Source: Linnemannia elongata
Taxonomy: Eukaryota > Mortierellomycota > Mortierellomycetes > Mortierellales > Mortierellaceae
Assembly (NCBI GenBank): GCA_036320915.1
Contig: JAXBDG010000002.1
Location: 1,736,001 to 1,800,000 of the forward strand
DNA: 64,000 nt
Direction of reading: 5' to 3'
The notes beneath the pieces were generated by a model. That model had not been told where the DNA came from and did not search any database. It saw only the letters and a program-made list of their open reading frames with translations. How positions within the stretch are numbered: position 1 is the first letter of the stretch; each line of letters opens with the position of its first letter. Below, piece after piece: positions 9,032 to 19,645 of this stretch. Position numbers and translations under genes: made by a program.

Positions 9032-10513
9032 ATGGCACCCACCAAGCCCACCCCAAAAGCACCCACCACCCCTGCCACAGTCAGCAACACACCCGTTGCT
9101 GTCGTCCAGAGCTCATTGGTCACCGTCCACCCCCTCGTCCTCCTCTCCGTGGTCGATCACTACAACCGTGTCGCCAAAAACACAAAGAAGCGCGCCCTTG
9201 GTGTTCTTCTGGGTCAGGCTCACGGAAATAAAGTCAACGTCGCCAACTCCTTTGCCGGTATGTGACATGGAGCCAGGGCAAGCCTTGTTGCTACGAATTC
9301 AAAAAACTGTTCACCAGGACGCGTCATGACTGAAGACCCAAGGATAGGTACCTTGCGGAGAATTGGTTCTTCTCGGACTCAATTAATACGTTGTACTCAC
9401 ACATATATCTTATTCTTCAATATGATTAGTGCCATTCGAGGAGGACGAGAAGGACCCTTCAGTCTGGTTCTTGGATCACAACTATGTCGAGGCTATGAAT
9501 GACATGTTCCGCAAGGTCAACGGTATGCACCATGTTCCTATTCTTCATTCAGTCACGGCTCTCATTATTTTCCGCTCTTCGACTCCAGTCTCATTGTTGT
9601 GTCAGCACATGTATTGACACTCACCTCAATTACCAATTGAATAACGAACGATAGCCAAGGAGCGTATGGTCGGATGGTATCACAGTGGACCTAAGCTGCG
9701 CGCCTCGGATCTCGAGATTAACGAGCTCTTCAAAAAGTACACCCCCAACCCAGCATTGGTCATCATTGACGTCAAGCCCACCGATCTGGAGATCCCAACA
9801 GATGCCTACTTCGCCGTCGAAGAGATTCGTGATGTAAGCCCAGGAACTCATGTTGGGACTTGATATTTTACTGGATCGGAACATAGAGATCGCAATCAGA
9901 GAATGGTGTATATTAACGCGGCTGTCTCTTGCGTATCTGTTGTATGGTTTAGGATGGAACTGCAACTACAAAGACGTTTGTGCATGTGCCTTCAGAAATA
10001 GAGGCTGAGGAGGCTGAGGAAATCGGAGTGGAACACTTGCTCCGTGATATCAAGGATAATGTTGTCGGTACACTCTCGACTCGCGTGGGAGACCAATTGA
10101 GATCATTGAAGGGTCTGCAGCAGAGATTAGAGGAGATTCAGGAGTACTTGGGAAAGGTCGTCGCAGGATCGCTACCCATTAACCACCAGATCATCTACAA
10201 CTTGCAGGACATTTTCAACCGTCTGCCCAACCTCGAGGATCCCGACACGATCAAGAGCTTCTCGGTCAAAACGAACGACCAGCTTCTTGTGATCTACCTG
10301 TCGTCGTTGATCCGCTCCGTTATTGCTCTGCACAACCTCATCAACAACAAGATCGAGAACAAGCGCGCAGAAGAGGAAATGGATGGTGTTGATAAGGATG
10401 GCAAGCCAGTAACGGCGGAAGCTGACGCTGCTGCTGTTGCTGCCAAGGACTCTACTAAGGACGGCAAGGACACCAAAGATGCTGCCAAAACTGGCAAGGA
10501 TGCATCAAAGTAA
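9032..10513 (+). CDS. RPN8: 26S proteasome regulatory subunit Rpn8 (PSMD7)
   Basis: Four exons (9032-9257, 9430-9522, 9655-9833, 9953-10513) join in phase to 352 residues. Rpn8 is the non-catalytic MPN partner of the deubiquitinase Rpn11 in the proteasome lid and acts in the nucleus and cytosol. The MPN domain spans roughly residues 25-160: [15 protein letters not shown] and GVLLGQ near its start, then [18 protein letters not shown], which lacks the HxH of the metal-binding JAMM motif as expected for Rpn8. A helical C-terminal region follows ([41 protein letters not shown]). The last 45 residues are Lys/Asp/Ala-rich, as in other Rpn8 proteins. A low-complexity Pro/Thr/Ala stretch precedes the domain. 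The start is the first ATG in frame after an AC-rich leader. Confidence 0.96.
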
Positions 10514-10794
10514 ACTCCTCCGGATCTTGAGCAGATTAGACTTGATTCTTCGCCTTCAATATCCAATAAATCAAACAAAATGTGCAAAGAACACACCACT
10601 GGTCAATGCATGGTTGTTGAGACACTTGCCCATTGAACTGGCGATTTACATGCTGTGGAATTACCATACAGGCTGTTTGAAATAGCATTTGCGCGGATTC
10701 AATTTCTACGACGTGTGAAAAAATGGTAGGAGGTGATCACCTTTGTGAGTAATCATCTACCAACCAACGACCAACTTCGACTTTCACAAGTAAC

Positions 10795-11040
10795 TTGTCC
10801 GAACCAGCACAGCGGGCTCATCGCCGCCTCACCCAGTCATTTTACAGCAGTCGCTTAAGTCAGCCCAGGACTGATACATCGACACAAACCTCTTCCCCAG
10901 GAAGGCGGTTGAGCACCGGATGCGATTCGAAGCCAATAGGAACGTCCATCACCCTCGCCAGCTTGCTTCGCTTCTCCAGGAGACTGAACGCCAAATTGAC
11001 AGAATTCTATCACCTTGACCCTTATACTGGTATGACAGCC
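10795..11040 (+). pseudogene. Decayed complex I LYR subunit (NDUFB9/B22-like)
   Basis: Three frame fragments in order resemble the mitochondrial NADH dehydrogenase B22 subunit. SEPAQRAHRRLTQSFY comes first. A different frame follows with QSLKSAQD, a stop where the family has Trp, then YIDTNLFPRKAVEHRMRFEANRNV and LASLLQETERQID. A third frame has FYHLDPYT. In intact relatives these are continuous, and FEANRN is the characteristic helix. The ATG is replaced by TTG. With one nonsense change and at least two frameshifts this is a pseudogene, presumably a second copy with a functional gene elsewhere. No poly-A tail or target duplication is obvious next to it, so I cannot say whether it is processed. 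Confidence 0.62.
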
Positions 11041-11956
11041 AACATGTGTACGACAGAAGGGACCTAGAGGATTTCATGGGAATATGGCGGATCAGATATG
11101 GGCTCGTGGTCTTTAAAAAAAGAGCTGCCATCGCCTTTTCGGATGTCAATCACAAGAGTTAGCGACATGGAAGAGCGACCTTCAACCGTAAAGAAGACTG
11201 ATAATACGACTGTCAGTTGGAGGCATATGGGCACCGCAAGATGTTGTTTCAATTGCATGGTCTTGACATTTTCAACATCATGGAGTATCCAAGACAGGAC
11301 TGGCTGAGCATGTTTGCTAGCAACTCAACATCGCCAGCTGGGCAATTAAATCGACACCAGTCTTCCAAGGCTGAGGCGCAAAGATATGAGGCTCATCGGA
11401 TACTACACTCTCGAATACGCGGGTCACTAACCCTTTTACTCTCACAAAATTAGTGAAAGAACGGGAAATAGAGCTCGGCACGACTCAGGCTTGTGTGTAC
11501 CACCATTCAAGGCCCGCTCACATTTTCGTTTTTTGTGACTTCATGGATTAAGCTGAGCCCCTCCTCTTTGTTATCAAAAAAAAAAAAAAAAAAAAAAAAA
11601 ATGGATCGTAATGCGGATTTCCCTGTGCTCCTTAGTGTGATAGGGACGTTTGCGTCCTTGCAAGGATTGGGTTGGTCAGCATATTTTTGCGCCTCATGTC
11701 ATCGCCATTCTTGAACCCAAATGCACGAATTCATGTTTAGCGAACAAGGACTGGGATGCAAGGATCGGGAAAGGCACGAATGACACAGCAATGAAAGTCA
11801 TTGCTGTACCAAGGCACATCTCTCTCCAAGTTCATGTATCATGGCATGGCCATGTCCAATCTTTAGCTGTAGCAGCAGGAAACAAACGTGAACTATGCGA
11901 CTACGCTCTAGGGATCGAAAGAGAAAGGCAAGCCATCGATTTCTCTTCAACAGAAC

Positions 11957-11992
<36 letters not shown>

Positions 11993-12860
11993 TCGTGGAC
12001 GGTAACGTCAAAGTGGGGCATCGTATTGCGAGGAGAAAAGGATATCGGCGACGTAATGCGTTGGTTATTGTGATTACATTGGCTGTCCTTTTCCCGGAGC
12101 GGCCTAGACATTCCATGCCCTAGGATTTCACAGGCGTCTTTGACAAGTGGAAAGAAGAGGCGTTCTCAAGGTGGTACAAAAAAGCTATCAGATTATTCAT
12201 GACCCCATCTCATCAATGATTGCAAGGAGGAGACTTTCCGTAGAAAGTAAAAAATAATCGATCAGCCTCAACTCTTGAGAGAGCTGCTCACCATGGTACA
12301 AATTGACTTGCTAACCAGCTTTGAATAATGAGTGCATCATGATATACATGCATGCATGGCAGCGGCCGGTCTCTATGGTGAACGTTAAAGGACAATAACA
12401 CAACCGGCTACTTTAACAAAGGGCAGCGGACTGCACAAGGCAATGCAAGTAATCCCGATGCAAAGCCCGATCACTGGATGCCGCATCTGGGTAGGAATCT
12501 GGGCCATGTTATCCATTTGGAAGTGAGCAATTGGATTTTCAATTTTTATTCTGAGCGGGGGTTCACAAAAAATGCGCCCCATCCCTTTTGCCGATGTTTG
12601 ATCTTTCAGGTTCCTGACGTCAGGGGGGGCTCGTTCAGGTCAGCGGGATACTTTTACAAGGGATGCATTGCAGTGCAAAACTGGAATTGCGCCTCGTCCC
12701 TTCATCTCTCATTTGAACTTACATTACTCACAACACGGGTGTTTTTTATCTCCACTTTCTGAGTTCCTGCCAGTCATTGAATGCCAATATTTCAAGGCTC
12801 TAAGGGTAGCTCTAGAGTAGATCAAGCTGACACTCGATGCCATCCAAGGCGAGTTTTTTT
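11041..12860. other. Non-coding or heavily decayed sequence
   Basis: There is no gene I can support here. Broken frames around 11090-11400 (for example HRKMLFQLHGLDIFN and YPRQDWLSMFASN) look like remnants of a coding region interrupted by several stops. Two long A runs are present, 26 bases at 11576-11601 and 32 bases at 11958-11989. Confidence 0.4.
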
Positions 12861-12864
12861 CTGA

Positions 12865-12872
12865 TATAAAAA
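12865..12872 (+). promoter_or_regulatory. TATA box of the small secreted protein gene
   Basis: TATAAAAA stands about 245 bases upstream of the start codon at 13111, followed by a pyrimidine and CA-rich leader. Position and sequence fit a core promoter. The call rests on the motif alone. Confidence 0.45.
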
Positions 12873-12936
12873 CCAGCCCCGGATCCAACGCACCCTCGTT
12901 TTTCCTCACAAAGCGTCAGACACATCCACATCCTCT

Positions 12937-12945
<9 letters not shown>

Positions 12946-12992
<47 letters not shown>
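12946..12992 (+). repeat. (AC)n microsatellite in the probable leader
   Basis: About 23 AC units lie between the TATA-like box and the start codon of the secreted protein gene, probably within its 5' untranslated region. Confidence 0.85.
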
Positions 12993-12997
<5 letters not shown>

Positions 12998-13110
12998 CAA
13001 ATACAGTAAGAGCACCTATTCCATTTTATTCCTTCTCACATACTCTATGCAGGCAATACCCCAGTCCACAAGAATCCCTATACTCACCACCTCTTCGGTC
13101 TATGTATTAG

Positions 13111-13365
13111 ATGGCCCTCAACAAGATTTTCTCCTTCCTCCTCGTCGCTGTCCTTGCCCTCGTCGTCATGAGCCAGGGTGCCACGGCCGTGACCCTCCCC
13201 GCCTGGTGCAACTGCAGCAATGACCAGGCCAAGACCAAGAAGGCCTGCAGCGTCGCCGGCGCCAACTACGATGGCAGCTCCTGCGGCTTGGACCAGATCG
13301 GAAAGTACAACGCCTTTCTCATGAGCTGCTCCCAGCAGAATGGATCCTACAAGTGCTGGCACTAA
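13111..13365 (+). CDS. Small secreted cysteine-rich protein
   Basis: A single exon encodes 84 residues. The first 25 or so form a clear signal peptide (Lys at position 5, a hydrophobic core FLLVAVLALVVM, then SQGATA as a likely cleavage region). The mature part of about 58 residues has six cysteines spaced WCNCSND, KKACSVAG, SSCGLD, MSCSQQ and YKCWH, enough for three disulfide bonds. It is rich in Asn, Ser and Gly and ends in CWH. I do not recognise a named family. Small secreted cysteine-rich proteins of fungi include effectors, antimicrobial peptides and surface proteins, and nothing here decides between them. Codon choice is strongly C-ending, which suggests high expression. A TATA-like box and an AC repeat lie upstream, and a 39-base A run (13495-13533) follows 130 bases after the stop. 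Confidence 0.8.
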   Translation: MALNKIFSFLLVAVLALVVMSQGATAVTLPAWCNCSNDQAKTKKACSVAGANYDGSSCGLDQIGKYNAFLMSCSQQNGSYKCWH

Positions 13366-13493
13366 AAGTCTTAAATTTTGCGTCGTCTAGTTGACGAGAC
13401 GAAGGCGAGAAAGGGCAGTCCATTGAAAAATAAATCGTATTCATCACAAGAATTTACCAAAATGCTGATAGGATGTGAATAAACGTAAAAGAA

Positions 13494-13535
<42 letters not shown>

Positions 13536-15251
13536 CTACTACATGCGCGTCGTCGCTGTCGTGTAACAATATTCGTCATGGATGGATGGTCTACTCTCAT
13601 TTAGAGAGACCAAGAAAACAAAAGAGGTCCCTTCTTATTGTCGTTTAGATATGGGCAGGTTTCATGTCTGAACACAGAGACGTCCTCGGGTATGAAAGTT
13701 GAGTCTTTCTTCTAAGTTCATTTCTCATCTCCTATATTCCTCCTTCACCAATTCTCATATCAAGGCCACCAACAATGAAGCCCTTGCCCGTGATGAAGTC
13801 TGTCAGTTGGGTGGCATCCTTATCTTAATTGGTGTAGTACAAGCACTTGTTTCCTTTTCACCAGCTCCTTTTGCAATATGCGTTGTGCATCTAACCTCTA
13901 TTTCAATACTGACTCCTATCTTGCATATACTCGATCTGTACATGGAGGCTTATAAAGACATCGCTATATGACGCGACCTTCCGCCATAACTCAACCAATT
14001 ACTTCAGAACTGGTTCTTTTCCATATCTTTCCCAAAAATTCTCGCACGGTCCGGCTCCTCTCCCCTCACATCACACCCTCAACTTCACCAAAAACGTACT
14101 TCCGATTTCAAGTCTTTTATCCCCTCAATCGTTTACATAGATCTTTAACCGAGGTATTTGTTAGAGGAAGGACACAGAGTGTTTTTGCGGCAGAATATGA
14201 GCTTAAAGCGCTTTTTGCGATTCTTTGCGTCATTGCTTGGGGTATCTTGCGCGATAGCCAGAGAGTTTTCAATGGGCCACTAGGGCTCCTATTGTCACGA
14301 CTGGACCGATCTCTTTGTAATAAAGTTAGCTCCTGTTTTGCCACTCCTCGTTGCCTGGATACCAACTGAACATTCGATGATCTATGTTGTCCCTCCTATC
14401 CTGATGGTGTCATATGCGTGTGGCTAAATCACTGAAAGGGGGAAGTAATTTCCTTCAACAATTGAGTAGGTCTGTGAGTTAGTTGACGTGCTAGCCAAAA
14501 TTGTTACCGGGTCTGCATCCTTTTGTTTGTTGTTGTTGTGTATTTTTCTCAGTCCATCAATATGCGTGTGTTGGGAAGACTGGGAGAAAGAAGGAAGAAA
14601 AAGGAACAGCCCAGGGGCGAGAGCAAAAAAGAAAAGAAGACTAATCGGGCTCTTTCCGAGCAACCATAGTCATGCCTTCTTTTCCCATCCTTCTTTTTTG
14701 ACCCTTCCTCTTTGTTGGTTGACTGAAGAGAGAGGGAGTGAGGGAGGGAGGGAGGGAGGGTAGGAACCAAATTCAAGGGGAGTGTGTGACCACAAAGATT
14801 AAGGTTCGTGGCCAAATCTGTCCAATCAGAAGCGAACAATCAAGCAGAAACAAGGTCCACAGTGGACTCATGTAACCGTTTGGTTTGTTCGGCGTGGAAG
14901 GTCAACGAAGGTCCAATGAGAACAGGGCTCTCTTTCTCTCTTCGCTCTTCTTAGTTTTCTCGTTCTTTCTCACTCACCCAACCAAACGAGCTAAACGGGG
15001 GAGGAGCCTCGTTCCTCATCGTCCCCTTTCCTTTTACTTTTTCTTCCCTTTCCCTTCCTTCACTTTCTTCTTCTTCCTCTTCTTCTTCTTCTTCATTCTC
15101 TTCTCTTCTTCACTTCTCCCCTCGCATCACTCCTTCAGGAACAGTAACCACAACAACGACAATATCCCTCCGTTCAGGACCAAGTCAAGCATAAGGAGCA
15201 TACCCCACACCCCTCCCTTCGCAGGACTCTAACCACAACAAAATACACAAC
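13366..15251. other. Intergenic, homopolymer and pyrimidine tracts
   Basis: About 1.9 kb without a supportable gene. It contains an A39 run (13495-13533), short unconvincing open frames around 13.7-14.4 kb, and long pyrimidine-rich tracts from 14.9 to 15.1 kb that look like the leader of the gene starting at 15252. Confidence 0.45.
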
Positions 15252-16107
15252 ATGCAGCACTACGTCGACGGCCTCTTTGCCTCCATCCTCCTCCAGTTTT
15301 GTTTCAACAGCGGTGTGCCGCGTGTCATCAGTAAGAACGGAAACAAATGCAAAAGAAAAACAAAACATAACAGAACAGAACAGAACAGAATAGAACACTG
15401 TCAACAACTAGTCTTCCCAGCAGCATACAGGATTAGAAAACCGGACAATTGTAGTACACCATGGAAACGCAGACAAACACTCAGGACAAGTGGCGTTGAG
15501 CTAACTGCTCTGGACACAACACCAATATCAACGACAACGCTCTTGCTGTTGTTTTTGTTGTTGTTAACAGTCATTCATTCAAATCACCCAGCAGCCTTCC
15601 TTCATCCCTACTTGCCTTTGTTCCTTGCACTAATACATCCCCCACTTCTTACTTCCTCTTAACTCAACAGACATGTTCAAGACACAGCAGGACCCCAGCG
15701 AGCTAATCGACTTGATCCCAATCATGTGGTTCGTTCAATACCTTGTCGTGCCTCTAGCAGTCTGGACACTTGACTGTGTCCTCCGCCGGAGATCCCTCGC
15801 CTCCTGGGCCGCCACCCCCTTTGTCGCCGTCTTTCGCTACACTTGTCTCGTCGGCGGTCTCTCCATCATTGCTTACACCGTCCTTATGAACTCCTGGGTT
15901 CGCCCTCAGTGGGAGACCGCTTTGGGAGCAGATATCAAGAGAAACAACCCAGACATGGATACAAGGTCGATTGCTGTCACGCTGAGTATCTTTGGAGCCA
16001 CCTGCGGCACCCTTATCTGGGTAGCCTTCTTGTTCATGCAGGATGTTGGCTTTATTCTTCGCGGCGTTCTCTTCCGTGGCTATCTCAAGAAGCAGAAGGC
16101 TCAATAA
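15252..16107 (+). CDS. Putative integral membrane protein, unknown function
   Basis: Exons 15252-15330 and 15671-16107 (donor GTAAGA, acceptor CAACAG, phase 1) give 171 residues. The first exon encodes MQHYVDGLFASILLQFCFN. The second has four hydrophobic segments: IPIMWFVQYLVVPLAVWTL, a stretch around FVAVFRYTCLVGGLSIIAYTVL, VTLSIFGATCGTLIWVAFLF, and a shorter GFILRGVLF. The last residues are Lys-rich (LKKQKAQ), a pattern that could act as an ER-retrieval signal but is not proof of it. Charged residues between spans 2 and 3 (IKRNNPDMDTRS) suggest one hydrophilic loop. I cannot place it in a family. The 340-base intron is longer than most here. The neighbouring mannosyltransferase gene is convergent. 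Confidence 0.72.
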
Positions 16108-16501
16108 GGAAGAAAGAGTTTGCCAGCATCATGCAGACAAAGTGTGAGAACGGCTCATCAAACATTTTTTTTTCTCGATCTATTAGAATAATACAACCCT
16201 TAATTTCTTATCCTTCTTGGTTGTGGTTGTTTGGAGCCTTTTGCCGTCGTCCTTTTGTTCTTGATGTTCCTGCTGCTCTGGAAAGGGCTTATGAATGTAG
16301 ATGTATGCCAGGAGTAGCGGATGTCAATGAGTGAGATAGCAAACTATGGCTGTTTAGTTTCTAATGTTGTCGTGTGCGCGAGCGCATATGAATGAGAAAG
16401 AGATAATAATGACAATGGATGAAATGGTATCAGGCAGATGAAAACACAATGAAGATAATGACTACTCTACTAAAAAGCTCTAATGATTGAGGGGGGGTTT
16501 G
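16108..16501. other. Convergent 3' intergenic region
   Basis: About 390 bases separate two genes that converge. AT-rich 3' flank and a short G run before the mannosyltransferase stop are all I see. Confidence 0.4.
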
Positions 16502-18265
16502 TTAAATGGCCTCGTTGTTGCCTCGGCCACCCTTGGCGCCGTCAGCACGGAGGAGTTTGGGAATGTCGAGAATATCTTTGATTTGTGGGTTGTTGTACTC
16601 TAACGCCACCGCCCGGTCGACCTTCAGTACCTCAAACGCAAGCTTGCGCTGCTCCCAGTCCACCTCCTTGATCGCACCAGGGTTCTTCTGTACCAGACAT
16701 GTCTGCCCAAAGTCCCAGTTGCCGTCCTCATCTCGCATGAAGGCGGCATACTTGAGATAGGGCGAATTCGGGACAAACTTGTTGCGGACTACACCCGAGT
16801 TCCACCAGAGAGGCTGGCCCTTGGGGTCAAAGTGCAGCATGTTTCCACAGATGCGGTCCCGGTTGGGCTTCTCGACGTGCCTGGTCATGCCAGTTTTGGG
16901 ATTGATGGGGTTGGTTGCCACCAAGTCCTCGCCTTGGTTGTACCGGTCGATCTCGTCCTTGGGCAAGACATCGTTGAAGGGGATCGCATCGCCGACGTTT
17001 CCAATGACCCCGCCTCCGAAGCGGATGAACGAGTAGCGCTCCTGGATCATCTCCATTGCAATCCAGAACGACTCCTTGTCTCCCCAGGTCATTTCGTACG
17101 TTACTTGGGTACGCTCGTGCAGATCGTTCAGCTTGCAGATGGCTAGGAGGCCAAGAAAGTGATCCTTCTTGTTGAAGACAACGACACCTGACTCCATCTC
17201 GTGGTCTCCCTTCGAGCGGAACCAGCGGGTCTTGGCAGGGTGGTTCGACATGGTCGGCAAGAAGGACTCCATCCACTCCTTCTTGGGTCCTTGCGAGCCG
17301 GGGAACAATGTGCGGTCGTAAAAGTACAGCGTTCCTGTCTCCTTGTAGCCCTCGTCCTCGAACAGCAATTCTGGGTCGATCATGTAGTAGACGTCCGAAT
17401 CCATGAGGATGACCTCACTGAAGCTGCTGACCAACATAGCAAAAGGCTTTGCGGACCATCCCTGGATGATGAGCAGCTCGTTGTTGACCAAGGTAGTGAC
17501 ATCGATGGTCTTGACATTCTCGATGCTCTCGAACCAAGCACGGTTCTCGGGCGAGAGGTCAATGGGGCCAGTGTAATAGATTTCAATGGGCAGCTTGGTC
17601 TTGACGACTTCCCTGAGGGCCTTGACCGCCGTCCGTGCATACTTGGCGTGGTGGTCGCCAACACACATCACGATGCCTCGGCCGCCATTCTTGACCTTGT
17701 TGTAGAGATTGTAACTGGTCTTGTGGTCTCTTTCGATCCAGGGGAAACTGGCTTGCTCCATCCTCTGGAGGAAATCGACATCGGCCGCAATCTCCTTGGG
17801 GGGTGCCGAAAAGAACTCTTCCTGACGACGCTCGGCCACACTTGAATCATAATAACCTTGGAGGTATTTCCAGAGAGACCGGTAGATCCTGAACCGCTTG
17901 GTAAGGGTAAGAAAATGATCAGCCTTGAGCCTGTCCGACTTGAACTGGTTCTCGGCCGAGGGTACCTGATAGGGCGATGCTGTCAGGTACTCGACGACCT
18001 TTTGGCCCTCGACGGTCCTGAGTGCAGCAGAGTCGCCAAGAGTCCAAGGCTTGATGTCCTTTTGGTTGTAGGTGGCGATATGATGGGTGAAGTGCATGTT
18101 GTCACGCTGGGGCATGGACTGGACTAGGCCGTCCTCATCGATCGAGAGTTCGAGCGAGCCATGGTACCGTGAAGAGGCTAGAATGAAGAAGATGGCGAGG
18201 ACAATGAGGATGCGCAGGTTCTGGGTCTTGCGAAACACCCCCGAGAAAAACGACAGGATCTGCAT
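16502..18265 (-). CDS. MNN1-family alpha-mannosyltransferase
   Basis: An intronless 587-residue type II membrane protein. A single signal anchor (LRILIVLAIFFILASS, about residues 18-33) follows a short cytosolic tail. The lumenal part is a nucleotide-sugar-dependent glycosyltransferase: GRGIVMCVGDHHAKYA opens the catalytic domain near residue 194, and SEVILMDSDVYYMIDPE near residue 283 carries the DxD-type metal site. Downstream motifs such as FNKKDHFLGLLAICKLND and TYEMTWGDKESFW match the fungal Mannosyl_trans3 family (MNN1, MNN2/5, TTP1). The expected role is addition of mannose to glycan chains in the Golgi. Linkage and acceptor cannot be read from sequence. Length is in the usual range, and there is no sign of disruption. 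Confidence 0.9.
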   Translation of the reverse strand: MQILSFFSGVFRKTQNLRILIVLAIFFILASSRYHGSLELSIDEDGLVQSMPQRDNMHFTHHIATYNQKDIKPWTLGDSAALRTVEGQKVVEYLTASPYQVPSAENQFKSDRLKADHFLTLTKRFRIYRSLWKYLQGYYDSSVAERRQEEFFSAPPKEIAADVDFLQRMEQASFPWIERDHKTSYNLYNKVKNGGRGIVMCVGDHHAKYARTAVKALREVVKTKLPIEIYYTGPIDLSPENRAWFESIENVKTIDVTTLVNNELLIIQGWSAKPFAMLVSSFSEVILMDSDVYYMIDPELLFEDEGYKETGTLYFYDRTLFPGSQGPKKEWMESFLPTMSNHPAKTRWFRSKGDHEMESGVVVFNKKDHFLGLLAICKLNDLHERTQVTYEMTWGDKESFWIAMEMIQERYSFIRFGGGVIGNVGDAIPFNDVLPKDEIDRYNQGEDLVATNPINPKTGMTRHVEKPNRDRICGNMLHFDPKGQPLWWNSGVVRNKFVPNSPYLKYAAFMRDEDGNWDFGQTCLVQKNPGAIKEVDWEQRKLAFEVLKVDRAVALEYNNPQIKDILDIPKLLRADGAKGGRGNNEAI

Positions 18266-18748
18266 GGGAGCAACCGTCTGCTGAGTCTAGGGTTGAGGGA
18301 GGTGATGGTTGTCCCTACGGAGAATGCTGGTGTTGTTCTGCTGCTGTTGGTGGTGGTAGATGTGGTCGTGGCTATGCAAAAAAGCAAACTAAGCAGACAA
18401 AAAAAAGCCAGGGTGGATCGTAGGAGGGAAGGGAGAGTGAAGTGGAGCGAAAGGGAAGGGGAGAGAGAGTGAAGGAGTGAGGAAGGAGAGGAGTGAAGGA
18501 GGAAAGAAGAAGAAGTTAATAGGGCGGCGTTGTTGACAAAAGGGAAAGAGATAAAGACCAAAGAAGGGCGAATTGGGCTATGAATAGAAGAGCACTACAG
18601 TTACAACAACAGCCCTGCTACCACCGACACAGACACCAACCCCTACATTGGTACTTACACTGACTGACACAATGACGGGCCGGCTGTGTTTGATTAACCA
18701 AAGACAACTGGGCACAAGGATCGAGGTAAGGTTCAATTGCTATGATGC
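18266..18748. other. Promoter region of the mannosyltransferase gene
   Basis: Purine-rich on the plus strand, hence a pyrimidine-rich leader for the minus-strand gene starting at 18265. No separate gene is visible. Confidence 0.4.
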
Positions 18749-19181
18749 CTATCCTATCTTCTTGCACCGACCAAAGAAACACTCGTTCAGGCTCAAACTC
18801 ACATTCACATAACCCAAACCTACTTTCTTGGCTGAATCTTTCATTTCTTTTACGCCAAAGCGTACAAGAGTGGCGAAAATGATGGACCACAACAGCCCTA
18901 GTCGACCCGCCCGCCGTGCCCACGTTGCCAACGGTGCATAGGACTCAGAAGGCCATCCAACCAGATTGATTTCAGCAAGCTACAAGGGAAAAAAGAATTT
19001 TCCTCCCCCTGTAAATGTTTCGGACGTATTGCCGACTCACAATAATAATGGCCTGTAATGGCCTGTAATGGAGTGGCCTAGAAAGATGTCGACTACAGTT
19101 TTCAGCTGATAGATTGCTTATACATGGTCCCTCGCCCATGATGCACGCATGCCAAGAGCGGGGTGCACAATTGGCGCTCAT
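18749..19181 (-). CDS. Hypothetical two-exon protein with one membrane span
   Basis: A tentative model: exon 19181-19041 joins exon 18979-18749 across a 61-base GTGAGT-TGTAG intron in phase, giving 123 residues. The second exon contains LAEINLVGWPSESYAPLATW and LLWSIIFATLVRFGVKEM, a likely single membrane span next to basic residues. The first exon is less convincing, since part of it comes from a short tandem repeat (ATTACAGGCC twice). The 3' end could also splice further at GTAGGT near 18814. No family recognised. Confidence 0.3.
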
Positions 19182-19645
19182 TTACGGTGTGTTAGATCGC
19201 GTGCCAGTCGACTTTATATGTTGCCTTGTCTGCATGCACCATCTTTCCTTTCCCTTTCGTTAGCGATTCCTGAAAAAGGCCTCAACGAGAGAGAGAGAGA
19301 GGGGAGTGAAATTCATCGCTGATAAGTGATCAATGATCTTTAACTGAGATTGATTGTGTGTGCTGTGTATGTTCCTGAATATCAACACCATTGAATATCA
19401 CTCTCCTCCACTGGGTGTGAATCTCCCAGGCAGTTAGTTATTAATTCTAATCCGTGGATCACGGATATCATCGAAGGCACTTGCGCAAAGAGTCTCCTCA
19501 GCTCAAATTCTTATTTATTTCTTTGACAGGGGTTATCTCCATGATCATTAACACAACTCCCATTCCTCTGCTCCCCCCCCCCCCCCAAAAAAAATAATAA
19601 AAAATAAAAAATAAAAAAAATAAATAAAAAAGACCCCTCCGTGCC
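19182..19645. other. Intergenic
   Basis: AT-rich sequence with a C run and A-rich tract near 19576-19630, just downstream of the dCMP deaminase stop. No gene is seen. Confidence 0.4.

Noticed and set aside
13699..14369. Two open frames suggesting a membrane protein between 13.7 and 14.4 kb
   Set aside because: No conserved pattern, no splice partners and an equally long antisense frame. Treated as chance.
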